From positions 434,001 to 498,000 of the forward strand of contig NZ_UNRA01000001.1 of NCBI RefSeq assembly GCF_900537075.1: a DNA stretch of 64,000 bases, given 5' to 3'. Origin of the DNA: Tropicibacter sp. Alg240-R139 (GTDB taxonomy: Bacteria; Pseudomonadota; Alphaproteobacteria; Rhodobacterales; Rhodobacteraceae). The notes below the pieces were generated by a model. It did no database searches and was not told where the DNA came from. It worked only from the letters and a program-made list of their open reading frames with translations. Position numbers and translations under genes: made by a program. Shown piece after piece: positions 18,202 through 27,088 of the stretch (the first letter of the stretch is position 1; each line of letters begins with the position of its first letter).

Positions 18202-19152
18202 ATGAAACGCACACTGAAAGCGGCCATCGCCGCCATCGGCCTTGCCGTATCTGCAACCGCTGGCATGGCAGCGGACTGGACCCCACCCGGCCCCATCAAA
18301 CTGATGATCGCGTTTCGCGCGGGGGGCGGCGCAGACACACAAGCCCGCCTGATCGCCGAAGCGCTGGAAGAAAAGATGGGATGGAAATTCATCCCCGAAC
18401 AGGTCACCGGCAAGGGTGGCCTGAACATGGCCAACACGCTGAAAGGCCAGCCCAACGACGGCACCGCCATCGGCTTGGCCGTGACGGAAACCTTTGGCTA
18501 CAACATGGCCGCCGCAAATGCAGGCATGTCGCCCGAGGATTTCACCGGTCTGACCACCACTGCAGGCTTCCAGATGGGCATCGTTGCCCCGTCAGGCAAA
18601 GGCTGGTCCAGCTTTGAAGACATGATCGCTGCAGCCAAGGGCGGCCAGGACATCCGCTTTGGCGTCATGAGCCCCAAACTGGCCGATCTGGCCTATCTGC
18701 TCGGCAAGGCGCAAGGCGTCGATTTCAACATCGTGCAGGTCAAGGGCGGCAAGGCCGTGATGAACGGCGTGACCGCTGGCGACCTGGACGTAGGTTTCAT
18801 GGCCGGCATCCAGGCCAAGGGCGTCGCTTCGGGCGATCTGGTCAACCTGGCCTCGGGCCTGTCGCAGCCGCTGGTACAGACACCCGACGCACCGACGATG
18901 GCCGACCTTGGGGTCGACTTTGACTCGGACGGCTATTTTGTCTTTGTGGGCCCTGCTGGCATGCCCGACGACGCGCGCAAAGCCCTGTCCGAGGCCATCG
19001 CTGCTGTGGTGAGCGACGAAAGCTCGAAGGCGGGTGGTCTGGTGAAGAAGGCCTTTGGCGGTTCGGCCACCATTATGGGGAACGATCTGACCCAATTGAT
19101 GTCTGACGACTACAGCAACGCCGGCACCCTGATGGACGCGGCATCAGAATAA
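18202..19152 (+). CDS. tctC: TTT transporter solute-binding protein (TctC family)
   Basis: A 316-residue periplasmic binding protein. The signal peptide (about residues 1-23, ending GMAA) is followed by 'WTPPGPIKLMIAFRAGGGAD', the TctC ligand-loop pattern (P-x-x-AGGG-D). 'VTGKGGLNMANTLKGQ' follows as in the family. It delivers a carboxylated solute to TctAB. The ATG at 18202 follows AGGGAGGA; the 21-codon extension upstream crosses the operator and is rejected. A terminator-like hairpin right after the gene suggests extra binding protein relative to the permease. Solute likely matches the substrate of the divergent sulfatase/FAH operon (inference). Confidence 0.92.
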   Translation: MKRTLKAAIAAIGLAVSATAGMAADWTPPGPIKLMIAFRAGGGADTQARLIAEALEEKMGWKFIPEQVTGKGGLNMANTLKGQPNDGTAIGLAVTETFGYNMAAANAGMSPEDFTGLTTTAGFQMGIVAPSGKGWSSFEDMIAAAKGGQDIRFGVMSPKLADLAYLLGKAQGVDFNIVQVKGGKAVMNGVTAGDLDVGFMAGIQAKGVASGDLVNLASGLSQPLVQTPDAPTMADLGVDFDSDGYFVFVGPAGMPDDARKALSEAIAAVVSDESSKAGGLVKKAFGGSATIMGNDLTQLMSDDYSNAGTLMDAASE

Positions 19153-19168
19153 CTCCCCCCAAACTCGC

Positions 19169-19202
19169 GCGGGACTTGGCCCTAGGCAGTCCCGCCTTTT
19201 TC
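19169..19202 (+). terminator. Intra-operon terminator/attenuator after tctC
   Basis: GCGGGACT (19169-19176) pairs with AGTCCCGC (19188-19195) and is followed by CTTTTTCT. A partial terminator here would raise TctC over TctBA. Confidence 0.75.
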
Positions 19203-19219
19203 TGACTAAGGGGACAGCC

Positions 19220-19783
19220 ATGCGCCATTCCAACGGCAACCTGATCCTGGGTGCGGCAACCATCGCCTTTGCCATTTTGGTTATCTTTATCTGGATCCCG
19301 CTCGACACCCAAACCGGCCTGATCGAAAAGGTGCGCAGACAAGTCACCATCGGTGATGCCCTGGCCCCTACGATTGCTGCCAGCTTCCTGGCCATTGGTG
19401 GCCTCATGCTGGTGCTGTTCGAGCGTAACGCCGACGATCAACCCAAGGTTTCGCCGCAGGATGTGCTTTTTGGCCTGGCTCTGATCGCTTCGATCATCAT
19501 CTCGATTCTGGTGATGCGCTACGCCGGGCCTGCAACGGTTGGGCTATGGAACCTGCTCAGCGGAAGCGAGGCCGAGTACCGATTGCTACGCGATACGGCG
19601 CCCTGGAAATACATCGGCTTCCTACTGGGTGGCACGGTGATGATCACGATGCTGGTATCGCTAGTCGAGGGGCGGCTTCGGGTCAAAACACTGATGATCG
19701 CCTTTATCTCGGTCAGCGTCATGGCCGCAATCTACGACTTGCCGTTCGACGACCTGCTGCTACCCCCCAACGGAGACGTATGA
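19220..19783 (+). CDS. tctB: TTT transporter small membrane subunit (TctB family)
   Basis: A 187-residue membrane protein with four hydrophobic segments (about residues 8-26, 53-70, 88-107 and 137-180 containing two). The topology and position between tctC and tctA identify TctB, the poorly conserved small subunit of tripartite tricarboxylate transporters. AAGGGGA precedes the ATG. The stop TGA is directly followed by the tctA ATG. Confidence 0.9.
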   Translation: MRHSNGNLILGAATIAFAILVIFIWIPLDTQTGLIEKVRRQVTIGDALAPTIAASFLAIGGLMLVLFERNADDQPKVSPQDVLFGLALIASIIISILVMRYAGPATVGLWNLLSGSEAEYRLLRDTAPWKYIGFLLGGTVMITMLVSLVEGRLRVKTLMIAFISVSVMAAIYDLPFDDLLLPPNGDV

Positions 19784-21373
19784 ATGGGAACGCTGGACTA
19801 TATCTGGTTGGGGATTCTGGCTGTCTTTCAGGGGCCAGAGCTGTTTTCGATATTTGGCCTGCCGATCTCTGTAACCCTAGTGATGATCCTGTTCGGGTTT
19901 TTAACCGGGATTGCGGTTGGCGCCACGCCAGGGCTGGCTGGGCCAATCGCCATGGCCATCGCGCTGCCCATTCTGATCTCGATCTTTGGCTACACGCCCG
20001 ACGCCCTGTTGCCTGTCATGGGGTTCCTGATCGGCGTGATGAAAGGGGCGACAATTGGTGGGGCAGTTCCGGCCATCCTGTTCAACACGCCTGGCACGCC
20101 GGATGCCTACATGACCACGCTCGATGGCTATCCGATGACCCAGAAAGGACAAGCCCGCAAGGCCTTGCGCGTGGCGCATTTTGCCTCTGCCTCGGGTGAT
20201 ACATTCTCGGACATTGTGCTGATCATCTGCGCGCCTTTTCTGGCCCTGCTGGTCGAGGCTTATCTGGATTTCCCCGAAAAAACCGCCCTGCTGATCCTGT
20301 CGCTCAGCTTTATTGGTGCAGTGATCGGCGGTTCGCCCGCCAAGGGAGTGCTGTCCACCGGGCTTGGCCTGTTGGCCGTCTACATCGGCACCGGAGAGGA
20401 TTTCTATCCACGCATGTCGATGGGAAGCGACCAACTGAACCAGGGTTTTCCGATTGCCACCTCGGTTCTTGGAGTTCTGATTATCGGCGCGGTGTTCAAG
20501 GAAATGACCGATCTGTGGCACCAACGACGCAGCAGTGGCACCCGCCCTAGTTTCCAAGACGAGGGCAACCAGAGGCTGTCTCGCGCCGAGATTGGTCGAT
20601 TACTGCCTTTCGTCGGACGCTCGGCCCTGATCGGAACCGCGATTGGCGCCTTGCCCGGCATCGGATCGACCCTGGCGGCGACCTTGGGCTACACGGTGGG
20701 CCGCGCCCGTCATGCCCGCACCAAAGCCGAGGGCGCACCTGACTTTGGTGACGGCGCGCCCGAAGGGATTGCCGCGACCGAGGCCGCAAACTCATCCGTG
20801 TCCGGCGCCAATCTGATCCCGGTGCTCAGCTTGGGCATTCCAGGTAACGCGGCGGCCGTGTTTCTGATCCTTGCAGCTGAAAGCATCGGCGGTTTCAACC
20901 CGGGCCCATCGGTCTTTCGCTTTACCCAAGATGTAGTGAACCCAGAACTGGTCATCGCATTTGGCCTGTTCACGGCGATGTTCATCGCCAATGCTCTGAA
21001 CTGGACCATTGGGGGGCTGTTCATGCGCTCAACGGGGATCATGGTGCGCATTCCCAAGCACATCCTGTTGCCAACCGTTCTGCTTCTGACCCTGACCGCG
21101 ATCTATGTGCAGGAAGCCCGGATCGAAGCGATTTGGTTCGCGCTTGGATTCGGCGCCCTAGGCTACGTGATGCGCCTGCTGGCGATATCGCCCCTGCCCT
21201 TCGTGATCGCGTTTATCCTAGGCGGCAAACTTGAAGAAAGTGCGCGTCAGGCTTTTGCCGCCACGGGCGGGGACGCCTGGTTCCTGTTCGGCTCGCCCAT
21301 TTCCATCCTTTTCATCGCAGCTTCGGTCGCGATCATCCTCTTTTCCGCGCGCAGAAAGAAGCAAGAACTATGA
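19784..21373 (+). CDS. tctA: TTT transporter large membrane subunit (TctA family)
   Basis: A 529-residue, multi-spanning TctA. The N-terminal half has the family signature 'GFLTGIAVGATPGLAGPIAM' and the middle has 'GALPGIGSTLAATLGYTVGR' plus 'IPVLSLGIPGNAAAVFLILA'. These two related Gly/Pro motifs form the substrate/sodium sites of the TTT permease. Length is normal (about 500). It begins directly after tctB and overlaps the comA-like gene by four bases (ATGA), so all four genes are one transcript. Confidence 0.93.
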   Translation: MGTLDYIWLGILAVFQGPELFSIFGLPISVTLVMILFGFLTGIAVGATPGLAGPIAMAIALPILISIFGYTPDALLPVMGFLIGVMKGATIGGAVPAILFNTPGTPDAYMTTLDGYPMTQKGQARKALRVAHFASASGDTFSDIVLIICAPFLALLVEAYLDFPEKTALLILSLSFIGAVIGGSPAKGVLSTGLGLLAVYIGTGEDFYPRMSMGSDQLNQGFPIATSVLGVLIIGAVFKEMTDLWHQRRSSGTRPSFQDEGNQRLSRAEIGRLLPFVGRSALIGTAIGALPGIGSTLAATLGYTVGRARHARTKAEGAPDFGDGAPEGIAATEAANSSVSGANLIPVLSLGIPGNAAAVFLILAAESIGGFNPGPSVFRFTQDVVNPELVIAFGLFTAMFIANALNWTIGGLFMRSTGIMVRIPKHILLPTVLLLTLTAIYVQEARIEAIWFALGFGALGYVMRLLAISPLPFVIAFILGGKLEESARQAFAATGGDAWFLFGSPISILFIAASVAIILFSARRKKQEL

Positions 21374-22182
21374 CGCACCTTGCCTTTGACCAAATCCCAG
21401 TCCCTGACCGTGCCACCAAACCGCGACGCACGGGCGTCACGATGATGATTGATTGGGGCATTCCCTTGGCAAGCCAAACTGACATCATCACCAGCCAGGG
21501 GCATCTGGTGGACAAGGCCAAGATAGCTGGCGGCATTCCACGGTTCATGCCACGCGCGCTGTTGATGCAGAAACTGGCGGCCTACAAAGCAGCTGATATT
21601 TCGACCGCCAACGGTGGGCTTTTCACTGAATTGGCACTGGCACAAGGTACGTTTGACGCGTTGCTGCGCGAGATGGCCGAGGTTGGTTTCGCCTCTGTCG
21701 AAGTGTCAGAAAACCTTCAACCGCTGAGCACGATGGACAAAACCAATGCAGTGCGTCACGCCAAGCAAAGCTATGGTCTGGATGTGTTGGGTGAAGTTGG
21801 ACGCAAAGAAGGTGAGATGACTGATGATGAGATCATGGAAGACGTCGAAACCTATCTGAATGCCGGCGTCTCTTCGGTCTATTTAGAGGCCAACGAGCTG
21901 TTTGATGGGGACAGCGCGCGTGAAGGGTTGATCCGCCGACTGGCTGACAATTTCCCGCCAGAGGTGTTGATTTTTGAACTGCCTGTGGACGTTATTCCTG
22001 GCATCACAAAGTCGATCAAACACAAAACCGCTTCGCAGATGGTGGCGACGTTGGGCACCGATGTGAACCTGGCCAATTTGGAGCACGACGAGATTTATCT
22101 GCTGGAATGCCTGCGCCTTGGTGTTGCCGGGGACACACGGCACGCTCATGGCGCTTTCCGGCTAGCCGGTATCGGTGCCTGA
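21370..22182 (+). CDS. ComA-like phosphosulfolactate synthase family protein
   Basis: A 270-residue TIM-barrel protein of the ComA family, whose founder makes (2R)-phospho-3-sulfolactate from phosphoenolpyruvate and sulfite in coenzyme M synthesis. Family-like stretches are 'RRTGVTMMIDWGIPLASQ', 'DKAKIAGGIPRFMPRALL', 'STANGGLFTELALAQG', 'VGFASVEVSENLQPLS' and 'VYLEANELFDG'. The ATG overlaps tctA by four bases, so it is co-expressed with a carboxylate transporter and probably co-regulated with a sulfatase. Its role may be C-S bond formation or cleavage of a sulfonate, but other C-C or C-S lyase chemistry is possible. Some bacterial ComA homologues have unknown function. Confidence 0.75.
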   Translation: MTHLAFDQIPVPDRATKPRRTGVTMMIDWGIPLASQTDIITSQGHLVDKAKIAGGIPRFMPRALLMQKLAAYKAADISTANGGLFTELALAQGTFDALLREMAEVGFASVEVSENLQPLSTMDKTNAVRHAKQSYGLDVLGEVGRKEGEMTDDEIMEDVETYLNAGVSSVYLEANELFDGDSAREGLIRRLADNFPPEVLIFELPVDVIPGITKSIKHKTASQMVATLGTDVNLANLEHDEIYLLECLRLGVAGDTRHAHGAFRLAGIGA

Positions 22183-22256
22183 AGCTTTCGGCGCCCTCCA
22201 ACCTCGAAGCGCTCCCGCCCGTCGTCAACGTTTCTGGCGAAACGTATCCTCCCGTT

Positions 22257-22297
22257 GGGCCAGGCTCATGCGGGCAAAGCCCGCATGAGCCTGGCCC
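22257..22297 (+). terminator. Long perfect hairpin after the tctCBA-comA operon
   Basis: A 19-bp perfect stem, 22257-22275 with 22279-22297, closes on an AAA loop. No T-tract follows, so it may stop transcription with Rho, protect the 3' end, or be a dispersed palindrome. Confidence 0.6.
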
Positions 22298-22442
22298 CCG
22301 CCGTCCGCAGGACGCAAGACCGAAAGGCCGCGCAATTTGGTTACCGGCTCAAAGTGGATGACTCTGCCAGCCCAACGGTTTATCTCTCTAGGGTCGGCTT
22401 CGGCTTTGGCAGGTGTTATTCATAGGTTTCTTCAAACGCGTC

Positions 22443-23099
22443 ATGACAGATCACGACAATGACACTTACAGGGCGCAATTTGATCAGGACCCCGACAGCC
22501 TAATTGCCTGCCCCGCCTGCGATACCTTGCACAAGGCCGTTCCCGTTCAAGCCGGTCACATTGCGCGCTGCACACAGTGTCACTTTAAGCTGATGGACCC
22601 CAAACCGGACACTTTGACGCGCACGGTCGCCCTGTCAATCACCGCCTCGATCCTGATGGTCACGATGCTCTGCTTCCCGTTCCTGACCATTTCTCAGGCC
22701 GGTTTGACGGGCGAGGTGTCGATGCTCGAAATCATCTTTGATCTATCCCATGGCTGGTACAATATCTTGGCTGTCTTGGTGGCCGCTTTTGTGCTGGCCC
22801 TTCCCATCGTGCGTATGATTGCACTGATCTACGTGATGTGGCCGTTGCATCAAGGACGCCCGCCGCCCGCCGCTGCGCGTCAGGTTTTTCTGTTTGCCGA
22901 AAAGCTCAACCCTTGGGCCATGACCGAGATTTTCATCGTCGGCACCGTAGTGGCCCTGATCAAGATGATGGGGTTGGCGACCATCGGCTTTGGCATTGCA
23001 TTTTGGCTTTTTTGCGGCCTGGTGGTTGTTATTGCGCTCAAGAACGCGGCCGTATGTCGCTGGACAATCTGGACACTGATCCGAAAGTCGCCTTTATGA
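22443..23099 (+). CDS. pqiA: PqiA-family membrane protein, first half
   Basis: A 218-residue half-size PqiA. A zinc-ribbon-like CPACDTLHKAVPV...CTQCHF (four Cys within residues 23-50) precedes four membrane segments (about residues 62-85, 98-122, 152-172 and 180-205). PqiA proteins of E. coli have two such halves in one chain; here they are two overlapping genes. PqiABC forms an MCE lipid-transport system between the inner and outer membranes. The ATG at 22443 is preferred over a GTG at 22413; neither has a good SD. Confidence 0.85.
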   Translation: MTDHDNDTYRAQFDQDPDSLIACPACDTLHKAVPVQAGHIARCTQCHFKLMDPKPDTLTRTVALSITASILMVTMLCFPFLTISQAGLTGEVSMLEIIFDLSHGWYNILAVLVAAFVLALPIVRMIALIYVMWPLHQGRPPPAAARQVFLFAEKLNPWAMTEIFIVGTVVALIKMMGLATIGFGIAFWLFCGLVVVIALKNAAVCRWTIWTLIRKSPL

Positions 23100-23707
23100 C
23101 GCGCGCAATCGACATGGGATGGATCGGATGCCACACTTGCGGCACTGTGCATGAGGGGGACCAGACCCACTGCCGCACGTGTTCGGCACAGCTGCACAGC
23201 CGCCTGCCAAACTCGCTCCAACAAACTTGGGCCTGGTTGATCACAGGAGCGTTGTTCCTGATCCCGGCCAACATGCTCCCTCTGTTGTCAAACCTGGTTC
23301 TGGGCCACAACGAAGGCCACACCATCGCCGAAGGCATCGCCATCTTTTTTCAAACGGGTGATTATTTTGTGGCCATCGTGATCCTGGTCGCCAGTCTGTT
23401 GATCCCGTTTAGCAAGATTTTTGTCATCGCCATTCTGGTCCTCAGCATCCAGTTCCGCTGGCAGCTCGACAACAAAACCCGCCTGCTGCTTTATGAGTTT
23501 GTCGAGTTCATTGGCCGTTGGTCGATGATCGACGTTTTTGTCGTGGCGCTCTTGGCCGGGTTGGTCAAACTGGGCGCTGTCATCTCGATCCTGCCGGGCA
23601 CCGGTGCGATCTGCTTTGCACTGTCGGTGATTTTCACCATGATTGCCGCGTTGCGTATCGATTCCAAAACAATCTGGGATGCGCACCCCAAGGACACCAT
23701 CGAATGA
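23096..23707 (+). CDS. pqiA: PqiA-family membrane protein, second half
   Basis: About 203 residues. A Cys4 ribbon 'IGCHTCGTVHEGDQTHCRTC' is followed by four membrane segments starting 'TWAWLITGALFLIPANMLP', the PqiA hallmark with the 'PANMLP' turn. The ATG at 23096 overlaps the previous stop by four bases (ATGA). A start at 23054 would overlap the first half by 46 bases. A 4-base overlap with pqiB follows. The two halves together equal one full-length PqiA. Confidence 0.85.
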   Translation: MTRAIDMGWIGCHTCGTVHEGDQTHCRTCSAQLHSRLPNSLQQTWAWLITGALFLIPANMLPLLSNLVLGHNEGHTIAEGIAIFFQTGDYFVAIVILVASLLIPFSKIFVIAILVLSIQFRWQLDNKTRLLLYEFVEFIGRWSMIDVFVVALLAGLVKLGAVISILPGTGAICFALSVIFTMIAALRIDSKTIWDAHPKDTIE

Positions 23708-26118
23708 CCAAAAGCACTGAAATCCGCGAACCCGAGATGCACCAGCGAAAATCGCGCCTGTTCGGAGGGATCTCGCTGGTATGGACAGTGCCGATCGCGG
23801 CCATGCTGGGTGCCTTGGGACTGGCATGGAACGCCTACAATGAGCGCGACGTGGGTGTCGAAATTCAATTCGCCGAAGCCGACGGGATCGAGCCCGGTAA
23901 GACACAGATCAAGTTTCGCAATCTGGTGGTGGGCACTGTCGCGGATATGCGGTTTTCCAATGACCTGCAGAACGTCATTGTCGAGGCGGACATTCACCGC
24001 GACATGGAACGTTATCTGGACGCGGACACGCGGTTTTGGCTGGTGACCGCCAAAGTGACCGCCTCTGGTGTTACCGGCCTCAACACCCTGTTGTCGGGGG
24101 CTTATATCAACGTCGATTGGGATGCGACACAGGGCGAGCAAGCCCGCAATTTCGTTGCGCTAAAAGAGGCACCTGTGATTCAACCCGGTGTCAAAGGGAC
24201 CGAGGTCATACTGAGCAGCCCCAAGACTGGCTCGGTGTCAGTCGGGGCTCCGGTCCTGCACAAAGGTGTCACCATGGGCACGGTAGAGGCGGTTGACTAT
24301 GACGAACCCTCGGACAGCGTGCGCATTATTGTCTTCATCAATGCGCCTCATGATCGGCTGATCAACACCGGCACCCGGTTTTGGAACGCCTCTGGCATCA
24401 ATGTCGAACTGAACGACAAAGGCCTGCAATTGAACGTCGGCAGCCTGTCATCCGTTCTACAGGGTGGGGTTGAATTCGACACAACCCAATCGGGCGGTAA
24501 GCCCATCAAACAAAAGGCCGTTTTTGACCTATACGCCACCAAGGCGCTGGCCGAAGACAGCCGGTTGGACGACAACCTGCGCTCGACCGTCACGCTATCT
24601 TCCTCTTTCGAGGGATCGCTCAAAGGGCTTTCCGAAGGGTCAGAGGTTCTGTTTCGCGGGCTCAAGGTTGGTTTGGTGAAAAATCTGTCTGCTATCACCG
24701 AGATCAACGACGCCGGCGCACCAGAGATCCGTATTCTGGCCTCATACACGGTGCAGCCGAACCGGTTGGGTTTGGATGACATCGAGGATTCCGAGGAAAC
24801 GCTCAGCCTCATCGCCGCAATGGTCGATGCCTCTGGATTGCGCGCCCGCCTGATGCCGAATTCATTTCTGTCGGGGGGGCTGCATATCGAACTGTTCGAA
24901 GATCCCGAAGCCACCATCGCGACCTTGGACATTGACGCGACGCCAAACCCTATTCTGCCGTCTATCCCAACTCCGCCCGACACGTTGTCTGTTGCCGCCG
25001 AAGGCGTGCTGGACCGTGTCGCCAGCCTTCCGATCGAAGAGTTGATGGACCGCATCATCAACCTGGTCGGCGACGTGAACGGTATCCTTGCAGACGAGAA
25101 CACAAAGGCGATCCCGGCGGATGTGCGAACGCTGCTGGAGAATGTGAATTCGGTGGCCGCATCGGACGGCATTCAAACCCTGCCTGACGAGTTGAGCGGC
25201 ACAATCGCCTCGGTGCGGGACATTCTGCAACGGTTTGACGAGGCGCAGGGCGTCGACAACATGGTTGGTGCGCTCAAGGATCTGCGTGGTGTCGTTGCAA
25301 ACATTTCAACCGCGTCTGAGACGTTGCCTGAACTGCTTGCTGATATCGACAAGTTTGTCGACAAGGCCAATGGTCTGCCGTTGAACGATCTGGTCAAGTC
25401 GGCAGATGGTGTCCTGAAATCTGCCGATCATTTCATTAGCAACGAAGATATGGACAAGATCCCCGGCGCCCTCTCGGGTGCTCTGGATCAGGCCAAGCTA
25501 ACGCTTGAGGACCTGCGCGGCACGGTCACGCGGGTCGACAGCATCCTGACTGACATCGACCAGGCAGATACTGTGGCAAAAATTGTCGCCGCGCTTGAGG
25601 ACGTCAAAACCGCAGCCGCCAATATTTCGACTGCCAGTAACGGCCTGCCACAGCTGGTTGATGATATCGACGGCCTGGTGAACAAGGTCAACGAGCTGCC
25701 ACTGGACAGCCTTGTGACCTCGACCGACCAAGTGCTGCAATCGGCGGATGACCTGCTCAACAACGAAGACATGGACAAGGTGCCCGGTGCCTTGGCCGGG
25801 GCCTTGGATGCTGCGCAGGCAACACTGAACGAATTGCGCGAAGGTGGTGCCGCCGAAAACTTGAACCGCACGCTGCAGTCGGCAAGCGCCGCTGCTGATA
25901 ATATTTCTGCCGCAGTAAAAGACCTGCCAAAGCTGGCCGATCAGTTGGCGCAATTGGCAGATACGGCTGAGGCGACCATCGGCGCCTACGGTCCAAACTC
26001 GCCAGTGAACCGCGAGGTACATGCAGCCATTGCTGATCTGCGTAAAACGGTTAAATCTCTGAACTCGCTGGTGCAAGCCATCCGCCGCAAACCGAACTCT
26101 CTCTTGGTAGGACGTTGA
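23704..26118 (+). CDS. pqiB: PqiB-type MCE-domain protein
   Basis: An 804-residue inner-membrane-anchored MCE protein. One N-terminal membrane helix (about residues 20-40) is followed by three MCE domains: 'VGVEIQFAEADGIEPGKTQI', 'GVKGTEVILSS' and 'KQKAVFDLYATKALAEDSRL', and a long helical C-terminal region. PqiB hexamers form a needle-like channel for lipids across the periplasm. The C-terminal part is longer than in E. coli PqiB (about 546 residues) and contains an internal duplication of about 107 residues (bases 25252-25850). The start ATG overlaps the upstream stop (ATGA). Confidence 0.9.
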   Translation: MTKSTEIREPEMHQRKSRLFGGISLVWTVPIAAMLGALGLAWNAYNERDVGVEIQFAEADGIEPGKTQIKFRNLVVGTVADMRFSNDLQNVIVEADIHRDMERYLDADTRFWLVTAKVTASGVTGLNTLLSGAYINVDWDATQGEQARNFVALKEAPVIQPGVKGTEVILSSPKTGSVSVGAPVLHKGVTMGTVEAVDYDEPSDSVRIIVFINAPHDRLINTGTRFWNASGINVELNDKGLQLNVGSLSSVLQGGVEFDTTQSGGKPIKQKAVFDLYATKALAEDSRLDDNLRSTVTLSSSFEGSLKGLSEGSEVLFRGLKVGLVKNLSAITEINDAGAPEIRILASYTVQPNRLGLDDIEDSEETLSLIAAMVDASGLRARLMPNSFLSGGLHIELFEDPEATIATLDIDATPNPILPSIPTPPDTLSVAAEGVLDRVASLPIEELMDRIINLVGDVNGILADENTKAIPADVRTLLENVNSVAASDGIQTLPDELSGTIASVRDILQRFDEAQGVDNMVGALKDLRGVVANISTASETLPELLADIDKFVDKANGLPLNDLVKSADGVLKSADHFISNEDMDKIPGALSGALDQAKLTLEDLRGTVTRVDSILTDIDQADTVAKIVAALEDVKTAAANISTASNGLPQLVDDIDGLVNKVNELPLDSLVTSTDQVLQSADDLLNNEDMDKVPGALAGALDAAQATLNELREGGAAENLNRTLQSASAAADNISAAVKDLPKLADQLAQLADTAEATIGAYGPNSPVNREVHAAIADLRKTVKSLNSLVQAIRRKPNSLLVGR
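25252..25850 (+). repeat. Internal tandem duplication within pqiB, period 321 bases
   Basis: Two adjacent diverged copies of about 107 codons; matching anchors are VGALKDLRG/VAALEDVKT (codons at 25264 and 25585) and NEDMDKIPGALSGALDQA/NEDMDKVPGALAGALDAA (25441 and 25762). Each copy has 'ANISTAS', 'LPLNDL/LPLDSL' and 'SADHF/SADDL'. The repeat lengthens the C-terminal helical region. Confidence 0.85.
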
Positions 26119-26120
26119 AC

Positions 26121-26690
26121 ATGAACCGCCTGATCCGCCCCCTTTTCGTTGTAGCGTTGGTTCTTGCCGGGTGCAGCGGTCCAGTTGAACGTTATCTACT
26201 GCCTGAGATCACAGGCGTTGATACCTACCGCACCGGGGTTCGCACGGTAGAAGTAAGCACGTTGAACCTGCCTGCATATGCCGAAGACACCGAGATTTCC
26301 CTGCAAGGCGAGGATGGCGTGTTAAGGCCGACCAAAAGCGGGTTTTGGGCAGATGAACCAGACCGTGCGTTGACCGAGCTGTTGGCCGCAGGTCTGGATC
26401 AGGCGCTGTCGTCGAACGTCGCCGCAGAACCCTGGCCGTTTGATACACCTCCGGATGTTCAGGTAACTGTGAAAGTTGGCAAATTGTCCGGCGTTCCGGG
26501 ACAAGACCTCCGCTTTACTGGGCAGTATTTCCTGACTTCGCCCGCACATGGGCATCTGGAAAAGGCGTATCGCTTTGCTTACTCTGTGCCGATGGCCGAC
26601 GACAGTGTCGCCTCGGTGGCAACCGCACAAAGTAACGCGATGAAGCGGCTGGTCAACGACATCGCCAAGAGGATCGCAACGGGGCGGTAA
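26121..26690 (+). CDS. pqiC: PqiC-family outer-membrane lipoprotein
   Basis: About 189 residues. The signal 'LIRPLFVVALVLAGC' has a lipobox ending LAGC with Cys18, as for outer-membrane lipoproteins. The mature part 'YLLPEITGVDTYRTG...VEVSTLNLPAYAED' and 'VGKLSGVPGQDLRFTGQYFL' matches the PqiC/ABC-type transport auxiliary lipoprotein family. PqiC caps the outer end of the PqiB channel. The ATG at 26121 is preferred (AGGA eight bases upstream) over the TTG at 26115. Confidence 0.9.
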   Translation: MNRLIRPLFVVALVLAGCSGPVERYLLPEITGVDTYRTGVRTVEVSTLNLPAYAEDTEISLQGEDGVLRPTKSGFWADEPDRALTELLAAGLDQALSSNVAAEPWPFDTPPDVQVTVKVGKLSGVPGQDLRFTGQYFLTSPAHGHLEKAYRFAYSVPMADDSVASVATAQSNAMKRLVNDIAKRIATGR

Positions 26691-27088
26691 GGCAGGTTAC
26701 GGACCCCAAGGATTACATTTTTGCCCATCTTCGATGGCGCTCCGGATTGCTTCCGGTAAATTCTTTTGGATGGTATGTACAACTAAGCCTTGTGAAACCA
26801 ATTGGATCGTCCAGACAAACGCGAGAAGACTGCGGTTTGGAAGTCAGTCCCGACATGTCTGTTAAGGTCGACCAGTCGTGTTCATGACCTCGCGCGGGAC
26901 AATAATCCTGTGCAGCTTGGATATCCCAGAGCAACCTGAACGCTCTTTCCAGCCCGCGACCGTTACATCGAAGGCAGGCCGACCTTTGCCGCAGACCAAG
27001 GTCGCGACAAGAATTGATAAGTATTGATACAAATTGGCCATTCGCTACACTGGTCACATTATTGTGTGAACAGTACGAGGATTTTGAA
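26691..27088. other. Intergenic region between pqiC and the Pro-rich protein
   Basis: About 400 bases with no credible gene on either strand. The promoter for the next gene should lie at its right end. No clear hairpin was seen. Confidence 0.45.

Noticed and set aside
25252-25850. Possible CRISPR-like or mobile repeat in pqiB
   Set aside because: Repeats are in-frame, protein-level, two copies only; an internal duplication of coding sequence.
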